From assembly GCA_027494035.1 (NCBI GenBank), contig JAOSJQ010000001.1:1054001-1118000 (forward strand): DNA of 64,000 nt, read 5' to 3'. Both the position numbers and the translations under genes were made by a program. Position 1 is the first letter of the stretch. Each line of letters opens with the position of its first letter. Below, piece after piece: positions 26,154-32,970 of this stretch. Below the pieces are notes generated by a model. The model was given only the letters and a program-made list of their open reading frames with translations, ran no database searches and was not told the origin of the DNA. The DNA is from UTCFX2 sp002050125 (lineage in GTDB: Bacteria; Chloroflexota; Anaerolineae; Anaerolineales; UBA4823).

Positions 26154-26873
26154 TTACTCGCTCGTTTCCATCGCTTGCGACTGCACCGGATCCAATTTGA
26201 TGCCAGGACCCATGGTTGTCGTAAGCGTGACACGCTTGATATAGGCGCCCTTGGCGGCTGCGGGCCGCGCCTTCCGCACCGCTTCCATCAAAGCCGCCAG
26301 GTTGTCATACAATTGGTTTTCCTCGAACGAGGCTTTCCCAATCGGTACGTGCAGGTTGGCAGTTTTATCTACCCGAAACTCGACCCGCCCGGCTTTGGCT
26401 TCGTTCACTACGCGCGGAATATCTTCCGCCGGCACAACCGTTCCGGCTTTGGGGTTCGGCATAAGTCCGCGCGGACCCAGCACCCGCCCCAGGCGACCGA
26501 CCTTGCCCATCATCTCCGGCGTTGCAACCGCCACATCAAAATCGGTCCATCCGCCCTGGATTTTTGCCAGGGCTTCGTCATCGTCGGCGACAAAGTCGGC
26601 GCCGGCTTCGCGTGCAAGCGCAGCCCCATCGCCTTGGGCGAAAACTACCACCCGCACGGTCTTGCCCAGCCCGTGCGGTAATACCACCACATCGCGCACT
26701 TGCTGATCAGCGTGGCGCGGGTCCACCCCCAGCCGTATGTGGATTTCTACGGTCGAATCGAACTTAGTGTAAGCAGTCTCTTTCGCCAGCGAAATTGCCT
26801 GCTTTGGGGTGTAATACTTATCTTGATCGATTTTTTTCGCAGCTTCGAGATACTGCTTGCCATGTTTCGCCAT
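26154..26873 (-). CDS. rplA: Ribosomal protein L1
   Basis: 239 residues. KHGKQYLEAAKKID at the start, VEIHIRLGVDPRHADQQVRDVVVLPHG, the LMPNPKAGTVVPAEDIPRVVNEAKAGRVEFRVDKTANLHVPIGK block and the C-terminal VTLTTTMGPGIKLD are all conserved L1 features. It binds 23S rRNA at the E-site stalk and represses the rplK-rplA mRNA in many bacteria. It follows rplK by 75 bases on the same strand. Confidence 0.96.
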   Translation of the reverse strand: MAKHGKQYLEAAKKIDQDKYYTPKQAISLAKETAYTKFDSTVEIHIRLGVDPRHADQQVRDVVVLPHGLGKTVRVVVFAQGDGAALAREAGADFVADDDEALAKIQGGWTDFDVAVATPEMMGKVGRLGRVLGPRGLMPNPKAGTVVPAEDIPRVVNEAKAGRVEFRVDKTANLHVPIGKASFEENQLYDNLAALMEAVRKARPAAAKGAYIKRVTLTTTMGPGIKLDPVQSQAMETSE

Positions 26874-26948
26874 TGGTTCTCCTTCGTGGTTCTGACGGGC
26901 AGCCGCCTGTCTCTGGATCGATCAGGCTGCGCTCCCTCCCACCGGGAT

Positions 26949-27374
26949 CTAGTCTACAACATCCAAACCCATATTGCGGGCTGTACCTTCGATCTGGTGC
27001 ATCGCGCCTTCGATATCGATCGCATTCAAGTCTTTCATCTTGAGTTCAGCGATCTCGCGCACCTGGGCACGCGTGACTTTGCCGACCTTGCCGCGTGGCG
27101 GCGTAGCTGAGCCTTTCTCAACGCCGGCAGCCTTCTTTAAGAGCACCGAAGCAGGCGGCGTTTTAAGGATGAAAGTGAACGATCCATCCGCAAACACACT
27201 GATCTCAGCCGGGATGATCTCGCCGACCCGGTTGGCGGTGCGCGCGTTATATTCCTTGCAGAATGCCATCAGGTTGATGCCATGACCCGCCAGGGCGGGA
27301 CCGATCGGCGGAGCAGGATTCGCCTTGCCCGCCTGGATCTGCAATCGTACAATTGTTTTTAACTTCTTTGCCAC
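26949..27374 (-). CDS. rplK: Ribosomal protein L11
   Basis: 141 residues. It has the canonical KLQIQAGKANPAPPIGPALAGHGIN-like N-terminus (here VRLQIQAGKANPAPPIGPAL) with the Pro-rich hinge, MAFCKEYNART, and the RNA-binding C-terminal domain (KVTRAQVREIAELKMKDLNA, AMHQIEGTARNMGL). It contacts the GTPase-associated centre of 23S rRNA. It lies 82 bases downstream of nusG. Confidence 0.96.
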   Translation of the reverse strand: MAKKLKTIVRLQIQAGKANPAPPIGPALAGHGINLMAFCKEYNARTANRVGEIIPAEISVFADGSFTFILKTPPASVLLKKAAGVEKGSATPPRGKVGKVTRAQVREIAELKMKDLNAIDIEGAMHQIEGTARNMGLDVVD

Positions 27375-27456
27375 AGTTCATCTCCTTCGTGGTATTAGCG
27401 GGTGATTCTTGGGACACCCTCCCACCTCTGCGCCGCCCCACCTCAGGGCGAGGCGC

Positions 27457-28170
27457 TCAGGCTTTCTCGACTTGCAAGAAATCCAACTCGACCGGCGTCT
27501 CCCGACCGAAGAAATTCACCATCACGCGCACTTTTGCGCGCTCCATATCGATCTCCGAGACCGTCCCGCGGAAATCGTTGAACGGACCGTCCACAATCCG
27601 CACCCGCTCACCCGATTTGAAGGTGACTTTGATGCGCGGCGCCTCGGCTTCCATGCGTTTGATGATCGTAGCAACTTCCTCGGTGCGCAGCGCGGTGGGC
27701 GTATTTCCCATGCCCACAAAGCCGGTTACCCCGGGCGTGTTCCGCACTACATACCACGATTCTTCCGTCATGATCATATTGACCAGGATGTAGCCCGGAA
27801 AGACCCGCCGTTCGACCGTCCGCCGCTTGCCTTCTTTGACCTCGATCTCCTCCTCCGTGGGGACAACCACATCGAAGATCTTATCTTTCATCCCCATGCT
27901 CTCGATGCGTTGTTCGAGATTATGGCGAACCTTATTCTCATAACCAGAATAGCAATGGACCACGTACCATGCTCGCCCATCAGCGCTTTCATCTTCAACC
28001 GAACCTGTTTCAATGGCGCTGAAATCTAAATCATCCGCAAGCGATCCCTCTGCTAACGGTTCAACGAGTTCCGAGTCCAGCGCAGGCAGCTCAGCGAGCG
28101 TTTCGGCTGGCTCTTCAATTTCGGAGCTCATTTCTTCTTCCAACTTGTTATCGTCTTCTAACAGGTCCAT
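27457..28170 (-). CDS. nusG: Transcription elongation/antitermination factor NusG with acidic extension
   Basis: 237 residues, longer than the roughly 180 of E. coli NusG. Residues 1-65 are a Glu/Asp/Leu-rich low-complexity extension; then the NGN domain (RAWYVVHCYSGYENKVRHNLEQRIESM, VFPGYILVNMIM, SWYVVRNTPGVTGFVG) and the KOW domain (KSGERVRIVDGPFNDFRGTVSEID). NGN binds RNA polymerase, KOW contacts S10 or Rho. Acidic N-terminal extensions occur in some other phyla, notably actinobacteria; whether this one has a role is unknown. The gene follows secE by 80 bases. Confidence 0.95.
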   Translation of the reverse strand: MDLLEDDNKLEEEMSSEIEEPAETLAELPALDSELVEPLAEGSLADDLDFSAIETGSVEDESADGRAWYVVHCYSGYENKVRHNLEQRIESMGMKDKIFDVVVPTEEEIEVKEGKRRTVERRVFPGYILVNMIMTEESWYVVRNTPGVTGFVGMGNTPTALRTEEVATIIKRMEAEAPRIKVTFKSGERVRIVDGPFNDFRGTVSEIDMERAKVRVMVNFFGRETPVELDFLQVEKA

Positions 28171-28250
28171 AGCTTACTTTCCAATCAAACCCGAAGCAGC
28201 GCACGCCCTTCAGATCGTTGAGCCAGCCCTACAGCCTTTTCAAACCAGGC

Positions 28251-28472
28251 TCAGGCAAACAGCATGGCAAAAAACCGCGAAAAGAGATAATCCAACAGAC
28301 CCAGGAACACCCCTACCGACAATGTCACAGCCAGCACGATGAGCGTCAGATTGAGCGCCTCTCGCCGGGTTGGCCAAGTCACTTTCCTCAGCTCGCCAAT
28401 GGTCTCGCTGAAGTATCTCTGGATGAAATTCGGGCGCTTTCCCGAACTTGATTTTTCGTCTTTTTTTACCAC
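28251..28472 (-). CDS. secE: Preprotein translocase subunit SecE
   Basis: 73 residues. FIQRYFSETIGELRKVTWPTRREALNLTLIVLAVTLSVGVFLGLLDYLFSRFF: an amphipathic helix with the KVxWP signature followed by a single C-terminal membrane span, the typical short SecE of non-enterobacterial bacteria. It clamps SecY in the translocon. Its place between tRNA-Trp and nusG is widely conserved. Confidence 0.93.
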   Translation of the reverse strand: MVKKDEKSSSGKRPNFIQRYFSETIGELRKVTWPTRREALNLTLIVLAVTLSVGVFLGLLDYLFSRFFAMLFA

Positions 28473-28565
28473 TGCATACTCCTGTTGGAGTGGATTTCTG
28501 ATTGATTTAACGATCAGCTACGGCTAAAACGCCGCCCTGCAAGACGGCGTCGACCAGAATTCAGG

Positions 28566-28639
28566 CAGGCCAGGCAGGAATCGAACCCACAACCCCCGCT
28601 TTTGGAGAGCGGTGCTCTGCCAAATTGAGCTACTGGCCT
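28566..28639 (-). tRNA. trpT: tRNA-Trp (CCA)
   Basis: Cloverleaf on the minus strand with acceptor AGGCCAG / CTGGCCT, D-arm TAGCTCAATTTGGCAGAGC, anticodon loop CTCCAAA giving anticodon CCA, and T-arm GGGTTCGATTCC. The 3' CCA is not encoded. It sits between rpmG and secE, a common location in bacteria. Confidence 0.95.
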
Positions 28640-28716
28640 ATTCCAAGTGTGCAATTATATCACGCCTCAACCGCCACATCAAAGTTCCGTAGCGGTTGAA
28701 ACGGTGAATTGCCACC

Positions 28717-28884
28717 TCATTTTGTCTCGCGGTGCAAGGTGTGCTTACGACAGCGAGAACAGAACTTCTGAAATTCCAGCCGGCCCGGATCATTGCGTCG
28801 GTTTTTTTCGGTGGTGTAATTGCGCTCCTTACACTCCGTGCAAGCCAGCGTGATCACCGGTCGGACATCTTTTTTCGAGGCCAT
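28717..28884 (-). CDS. rpmG: Ribosomal protein L33, zinc-binding form
   Basis: 55 residues: starts MASKKDVRPVITLACTEC and ends FCSRCRKHTLHRETK. Two Cys-x2-Cys pairs mark the zinc-ribbon (C+) form of L33. YTTEKNRRNDPGRLEFQKF is the conserved core. It starts at ATG 28884, 50 bases after the tuf stop, with GGAG upstream. Synteny tuf-rpmG-tRNA-Trp-secE-nusG supports it. Confidence 0.95.
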   Translation of the reverse strand: MASKKDVRPVITLACTECKERNYTTEKNRRNDPGRLEFQKFCSRCRKHTLHRETK

Positions 28885-28934
28885 TCGAGATTAACTCACC
28901 GCAAGATGCGGATCTCCTTCCTAAACTGCAACTG

Positions 28935-30137
28935 CTAATCCAGGATCTTGGTAATGACGCCAGCGCCGACCGTCAAGCCGCCTTCGCGTATGGCGAATTT
29001 CAAGCCCTGCTCCAACGCCACCGGCACGATCAATTCCACTTCCAGGTTCACATCGTCCCCAGGCATCACCATCTCCACCCCTTCCGGCAGCTTGATGTTC
29101 CCCGTCACATCCATCGTCCGAATATAAAACTGCGGCCGGTATCCCGTGAAGAACGCCTTGTGCCGCCCGCCTTCTTCCTTCCTCAACACATACACCTGGC
29201 TCTGAAAGCGCTTGTGCGGCGTGATGCTCTTCGGTTTCGCAATCACCATCCCCCGCTCGACATCCGTCCGCTCGATCCCGCGCAGCAACAGCCCCGCATT
29301 GTCCCCCGCAAGCCCCTCCTCCAGCGACTTGTGGAACATCTCCACACCCGTCACCACCGAGCTCATGCTCTGATCCCGCAGCCCCACGATCTCCACCGGC
29401 TCCCCTACCTTGACCCGCCCCCGATCCACGCGCCCGGTCACCACCGTCCCGCGCCCTTTGATCGAGAACACGTCTTCCACCGGCATCATGAACGGCTTGT
29501 CCACATCCCGCACCGGCTCCGGTATGTATTCATCCACCACCCGCAGCAACTCTTTGATGCTCGCATATTCCGGCGCATCCGGATCCCGGTTCTGGCTCTC
29601 CAACGCCGCCAGCGCACTCCCACGCACGATCGGCGTCTCGTCCCCAGGAAATCCATATTCGTTCAACAACTCCCGCAACTCTAACTCCACCAACTCCAAC
29701 AGCTCCGGGTCGTCCATCATGTCCACTTTGTTCAGGTACACCACGATCGCCGGCACTTCCACCTGCCGCGCCAACAACACGTGCTCCCGCGTCTGCGGCA
29801 TCGGCCCGTCCGGCGCCGCTACCACCAGAATCGCCCCGTCCACCTGCGCCGCTCCGGTGATCATGTTCTTGATATAGTCGCGGTGCCCAGGCATGTCCAC
29901 GTGCGCATAGTGCCGCTTCTCCGTCTGATACTCCACGTGCGAGATGTTGATCGTGATCCCGCGCGTCTTCTCCTCCGGCGCATTGTCAATCGAGTCAAAC
30001 GCCCGAAATTCCCCAAGCCCCCGCAGCGCACACCATTTCGTCATCGCCGCCGTCAGCGTCGTCTTACCATGATCGATGTGACCCATCGTCCCAACGTTCA
30101 TGTGCGTCTTCGTTCGATCAAATTTCTGCTTTCCCAT
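28935..30137 (-). CDS. tuf: Elongation factor Tu
   Basis: 400 residues. G1 GHIDHGKTTL, switch I APEEKTRGITINISHVEYQT, G3 DMPGHRDYIKNM, G4 NKVDMMDDPE, G5 SALAALE, then beta-barrel domains II and III (TVVTGRVDRG, HKRFQSQVYVLRKEEGGRHKAFFTGYRPQFYIRT). Complete and of normal length. It delivers aminoacyl-tRNA to the ribosome. Codon choice is strongly biased towards C-ending codons, as in highly expressed genes. It is preceded by three tRNA genes, as tufB is in enterobacteria, and has AAGGAGAAGGAATC upstream. Confidence 0.98.
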   Translation of the reverse strand: MGKQKFDRTKTHMNVGTMGHIDHGKTTLTAAMTKWCALRGLGEFRAFDSIDNAPEEKTRGITINISHVEYQTEKRHYAHVDMPGHRDYIKNMITGAAQVDGAILVVAAPDGPMPQTREHVLLARQVEVPAIVVYLNKVDMMDDPELLELVELELRELLNEYGFPGDETPIVRGSALAALESQNRDPDAPEYASIKELLRVVDEYIPEPVRDVDKPFMMPVEDVFSIKGRGTVVTGRVDRGRVKVGEPVEIVGLRDQSMSSVVTGVEMFHKSLEEGLAGDNAGLLLRGIERTDVERGMVIAKPKSITPHKRFQSQVYVLRKEEGGRHKAFFTGYRPQFYIRTMDVTGNIKLPEGVEMVMPGDDVNLEVELIVPVALEQGLKFAIREGGLTVGAGVITKILD

Positions 30138-30182
30138 GTGATTCCTTCTCCTTCCAAAACTTTTTCAGGCTTTGGCGATAAG

Positions 30183-30255
30183 AGCCCTCAATGGGATTTG
30201 AACCCATGACCCCGTTCTTACCAAGAACGTGCTCTACCGACTGAGCTATGAGGGC
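30183..30255 (-). tRNA. tRNA-Thr (GGT)
   Basis: Acceptor GCCCTCA / TGAGGGC, D-arm TAGCTCAGTCGGTAGAGC, anticodon stem-loop CGTTCTTGGTAAGAACG with anticodon GGT, T-arm GGGTTCAAATCCC. 73 bases, no encoded CCA. It lies just upstream of tuf. Confidence 0.95.
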
Positions 30256-30312
30256 CTTTGCCACACGACTACGCGCCAACAGGCGGCTCTTTTCCCTGTC
30301 AGCCGTTAGACC

Positions 30313-30398
30313 TGGTGGGCGGTGAAGGATTCGAACCTCCGAAGGCTTCTGCCAACTGATTTACAGTCAGTCCCCGTTGGCCACTTGGGTAACCGCCC
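30313..30398 (-). tRNA. tRNA-Tyr (GTA), CCA encoded
   Basis: Class II tRNA with acceptor GGGCGGT / ACCGCCC, anticodon stem-loop CTGACTGTAAATCAG (anticodon GTA), a long variable arm, and T-arm GGTTCGAATCC. The 3' end continues ACCA, so CCA is encoded here, unlike in its neighbours. Confidence 0.95.
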
Positions 30399-30481
30399 GT
30401 GCCTATCTGCTTACATAAAACCGTTGCCGGTTCGAGATCCGCGTAGATATCCATCAACACGGATCGCCAACCATTTACGGA

Positions 30482-30554
30482 AGCCGACGACGGGAATCGA
30501 ACCCGTAACCTACCACTTACAAGGCGGTTGCTCTGCCGATTGAGCTACGTCGGC
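30482..30554 (-). tRNA. tRNA-Thr (TGT)
   Basis: Acceptor GCCGACG / CGTCGGC, D-arm TAGCTCAATCGGCAGAGC, anticodon stem-loop with CTTGTAA (anticodon TGT), T-arm GGGTTCGATTCCC. First gene of the tRNA-tuf transcription unit. Confidence 0.95.
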
Positions 30555-30592
30555 GCGACATATTAAAGTACAGCCTTGGCAAGGCGAAAGGC

Positions 30593-30621
30593 ATTATACC
30601 AGAGTGCATTTCACACGGCAA
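30593..30621 (-). promoter_or_regulatory. Promoter of the tRNA-tuf operon
   Basis: Minus strand: TTGCCG (30621-30616), 17 bases, then TATAAT (30598-30593) with TGG in front of it as a partial extended -10. The expected start is about 32 bases before the 5' end of tRNA-Thr(TGT). Confidence 0.65.
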
Positions 30622-30717
30622 GACTCACCTTAACCCTGCAAGGCGATTTGCCGCGCGGGGTGGGAGTCTATCAGGATTTCGATTAACCGTCAATAGCGCC
30701 ACAAGCAACGAATCGCA

Positions 30718-31455
30718 TCAACCAAAGCCGCGCGCGCTCCAGACGAGGTACAACGCCACCGAACCGGCTACCGCGGCGTTTAGCGAACCAATCTTGCCGC
30801 GCATCGGGATCTGAATCAACACGTCGCATGAGTCGCGTATCAGCGCCCGCATTCCGGCGCCTTCGCTCCCGACTACCAGGGCAACCGCGCCATCCAGCCG
30901 CACCCGATCAAACCGTTCTGCCTGACGGCTCCCCTCCAATCCAATCACCCATACGCCAGCTTCTTTCAGTTGCCGGATCGCCTGCGCCAGGTTCACCTGG
31001 GCGATCAGCAAATGCTCGCTCGCTCCGGACGATGATCCGACCACGCTTGGGGTCACGCTCGCCGTGTGGCGCAGCGGCAGCAACACGCCGTGTACGCCCA
31101 CGATTTCCGCCGTCCGCAGCAACGTCCCGAGGTTTTGGGGGTCTTGCAGCGCATCCAGAATCAAAATCAGCGGAGGCTCGCCGCGCTGTTCCGCCAAAGC
31201 CAGCATCTCCATCATACTGCTGTAGGGATACCCGCTCGCTTCGAGCGCCACCCCCTGATGATGTTCCTCGATTGATTGGAGGCGTTGTTTGGGCACCGTT
31301 TGGACCGACAGCCGGCGTTCGCGTCCAAGCTCGAGGATCTCCGCGAGGCGGCTCTTCGCCGGCGCCCCTTCCGCCATCCAAAGCTGAAAGAAATGCCGCC
31401 TTCCTGCTCGGAGCGCCTCGTAAACCGGGTTCCGCCCGGCGATCCATTCGCGCAT
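30718..31455 (-). CDS. rlmB: SpoU/TrmH-family RNA 2'-O-methyltransferase (RlmB-like)
   Basis: 245 residues. An N-terminal substrate-binding domain (EWIAGRNPVYEALRAGRRHFFQLWMA) precedes the SPOUT knot with its three motifs: LILDALQDPQNLGTLLRTAEIVGVHGVLLP, VALVVGSEGAGM and IPMRGKIGSLNAAVAGSVALYLVW. Such proteins methylate the 2'-O of a guanosine in 23S rRNA (position 2251 in E. coli); other rRNA or tRNA targets are possible. It lies 29 bases after the PIN-TRAM gene on the same strand, so they form an operon. Confidence 0.88.
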   Translation of the reverse strand: MREWIAGRNPVYEALRAGRRHFFQLWMAEGAPAKSRLAEILELGRERRLSVQTVPKQRLQSIEEHHQGVALEASGYPYSSMMEMLALAEQRGEPPLILILDALQDPQNLGTLLRTAEIVGVHGVLLPLRHTASVTPSVVGSSSGASEHLLIAQVNLAQAIRQLKEAGVWVIGLEGSRQAERFDRVRLDGAVALVVGSEGAGMRALIRDSCDVLIQIPMRGKIGSLNAAVAGSVALYLVWSARGFG

Positions 31456-31484
31456 TGGTTTTCACCCCCGCTTTGAGCCGGGCT

Positions 31485-32576
31485 CTAATTCTGGCTCGCC
31501 TCGATGCGGGCGAAGATCATCCGCCCTGCGGCTGTTTGCAGCACTTTGGTGACGCCCACGCTGGCGCGCGTGTTGATCCGATCGCGCCCGTCCTCGATCA
31601 CCACCATCGTGCCGTCGTCCAGGTAGGCAATCCCCTGTCCGGCTTCCCGGCCCTCCTGGATGATGTCCACTTCGATCGACTCGCCCGGCAGGAAGACCGA
31701 TTTGACCGCATTGGCTAATTCGTTCACATTGAGCACAGCTACGCCTTGAAGCTCGGCTACCCGGTTCAGGTTGTAATCGTTAGTCAAGATCGGGCAGCGA
31801 AGCTGGCGCGCCAGCACCACCAATTTATCATCCACTTCACGCACGCCCTCGACGTCGATATCGCTGATGCGCACCGGCACAGCCGAATCTTTCTGCAACT
31901 GCGAAAGCACTTCCATCCCTCGCCGGCCGCGCTGCCGGCGCAGGGCATCCGGCGAATCCGCGATGTACTGGAGTTCGTTCAGCACAAAGCGCGGGATCAG
32001 CAGCGTGCCCGCCAGAAACCCCGTTCGAGCGATGTCCGCAATCCGTCCGTCGATAATCACACTGGTATCCAACAGTACATTTCGCGCAACGCCGGACGCG
32101 CTACTTTGGCTGCCCAACTCACCTGCCTCCTCTGCTTCTTCGCCAGCGCGCGCCTGCCGGCGCGCAAAAAACAGGCTGAAGATTTCCTTCTGGCGCATTA
32201 CAAAGGTGGTCACACCCAGGTAAGCCAGGATGATCACCCCCACAAACGGCAAAATCTGGCTGAACGGGCGCGGGAGCAGCGATAGGGGGAAAGCAAGCAG
32301 CGCCGCAATCAACAAACCTACGACTAGCCCCATCAACCCGGCTGCCAGCGTTTGCATGGAGAGTTTCCCAAGCGCGTTGACCAGATAACGCGCCGGGCGC
32401 GTGGTCACAAACGGCGTGAGCACCAGCCCAACCAGCGCCCCCAGCAAAGCCAATACGACCGCATACAGATCCAGCGAACCGCCCAGCCCCACTGCCAGAT
32501 CCTGCCCGATATAAAAGCCCGCGATCGCCATAACGATCATTCCGATAATTCGGAACACAAATTCAATGCCGATCAT
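31485..32576 (-). CDS. Membrane-anchored PIN-TRAM domain ribonuclease-like protein (YacL type)
   Basis: 363 residues. Four N-terminal membrane spans (about 5-25, 35-55, 75-100, 110-130), then a PIN nuclease domain with acidic residues in LLDTSVIIDGRIADI, VLNELQYIAD and ILTNDYNLNRVAEL, then a C-terminal TRAM RNA-binding domain (GIAYLDDGTMVVIEDGRDRI). This order is that of Bacillus YacL. Its RNA substrate is unknown. GGAGG sits 7 bases before the ATG, immediately after a hairpin and eight T (32589-32616), so expression is probably controlled by attenuation. Confidence 0.88.
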   Translation of the reverse strand: MIGIEFVFRIIGMIVMAIAGFYIGQDLAVGLGGSLDLYAVVLALLGALVGLVLTPFVTTRPARYLVNALGKLSMQTLAAGLMGLVVGLLIAALLAFPLSLLPRPFSQILPFVGVIILAYLGVTTFVMRQKEIFSLFFARRQARAGEEAEEAGELGSQSSASGVARNVLLDTSVIIDGRIADIARTGFLAGTLLIPRFVLNELQYIADSPDALRRQRGRRGMEVLSQLQKDSAVPVRISDIDVEGVREVDDKLVVLARQLRCPILTNDYNLNRVAELQGVAVLNVNELANAVKSVFLPGESIEVDIIQEGREAGQGIAYLDDGTMVVIEDGRDRINTRASVGVTKVLQTAAGRMIFARIEASQN

Positions 32577-32588
32577 AATAATTCCTCC

Positions 32589-32616
32589 AAAAAAAAGAGC
32601 GCAAATGGTTGCGCTC
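32589..32616 (-). terminator. Terminator-like hairpin in the PIN-TRAM leader
   Basis: Minus strand: GAGCGCAA / TTGCGCTC (32616-32609 and 32604-32597) with a 4-base loop, then eight T, then directly the GGAGG ribosome-binding site (32588-32584). A TATAAT (32801-32796) would start a leader of about 210 bases. Confidence 0.65.
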
Positions 32617-32970
32617 GCCCGAGAAACGCCTGCGCGCCGGCCAATCGATTGCCCGGGTGCGATTCTCGATCAAATGAAAAACGGTCTAATGAGTGCTAGA
32701 AAAATGATAGGCGCCGAATGCTCAATAATTGACGGAATGATTTCAATTTTCGATCAAGAATCGTCTGATATTGGACTGTAGATTGATTAGTAAGTATTAT
32801 ATAACAAATCTCGCGGGTTAATCATTTGAGGTTTCTCAGAATCGGCGAATAGCCCACCCGAAAATCCTAATAATCCGGAAAATAGCTCACTCGATCCCTA
32901 CATAACAACTATAATTAGCCAGATTTCATATACGTTATTCACCACAAATTATATTCACTCAGGAGGCATC
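32617..32970. other. Divergent control region between the PIN-TRAM and MFS genes
   Basis: No gene. It holds the leader and -10 box of the minus-strand gene, and for the plus strand a TATAAT (32910-32915) and AGGAGG before the ATG at 32971. Two similar 15-mers, GAATAGCCCACCCGA (32847-32861) and AAATAGCTCACTCGA (32880-32894), are 33 bases apart, three helical turns, and could be a regulator site. Confidence 0.5.

Noticed and set aside
30399..30481. A tRNA-Gly between the tRNA-Tyr and tRNA-Thr genes, as in enterobacteria
   Set aside because: No cloverleaf with a matching acceptor stem can be drawn in the gap.
30828..31718. Plus-strand open frame of 296 codons
   Set aside because: Antisense to the SpoU methyltransferase and the PIN-TRAM gene; low-complexity Arg/Pro translation.
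32691..32699. GAGTGCTAG as a CIRCE (HrcA) operator
   Set aside because: Only one half-site is present; the matching TTAGCACTC 9 bases away is absent.
32577..32820. T-box or known riboswitch before the PIN-TRAM gene
   Set aside because: No T-box sequence or known riboswitch core was found, so only an unclassified attenuator is claimed.
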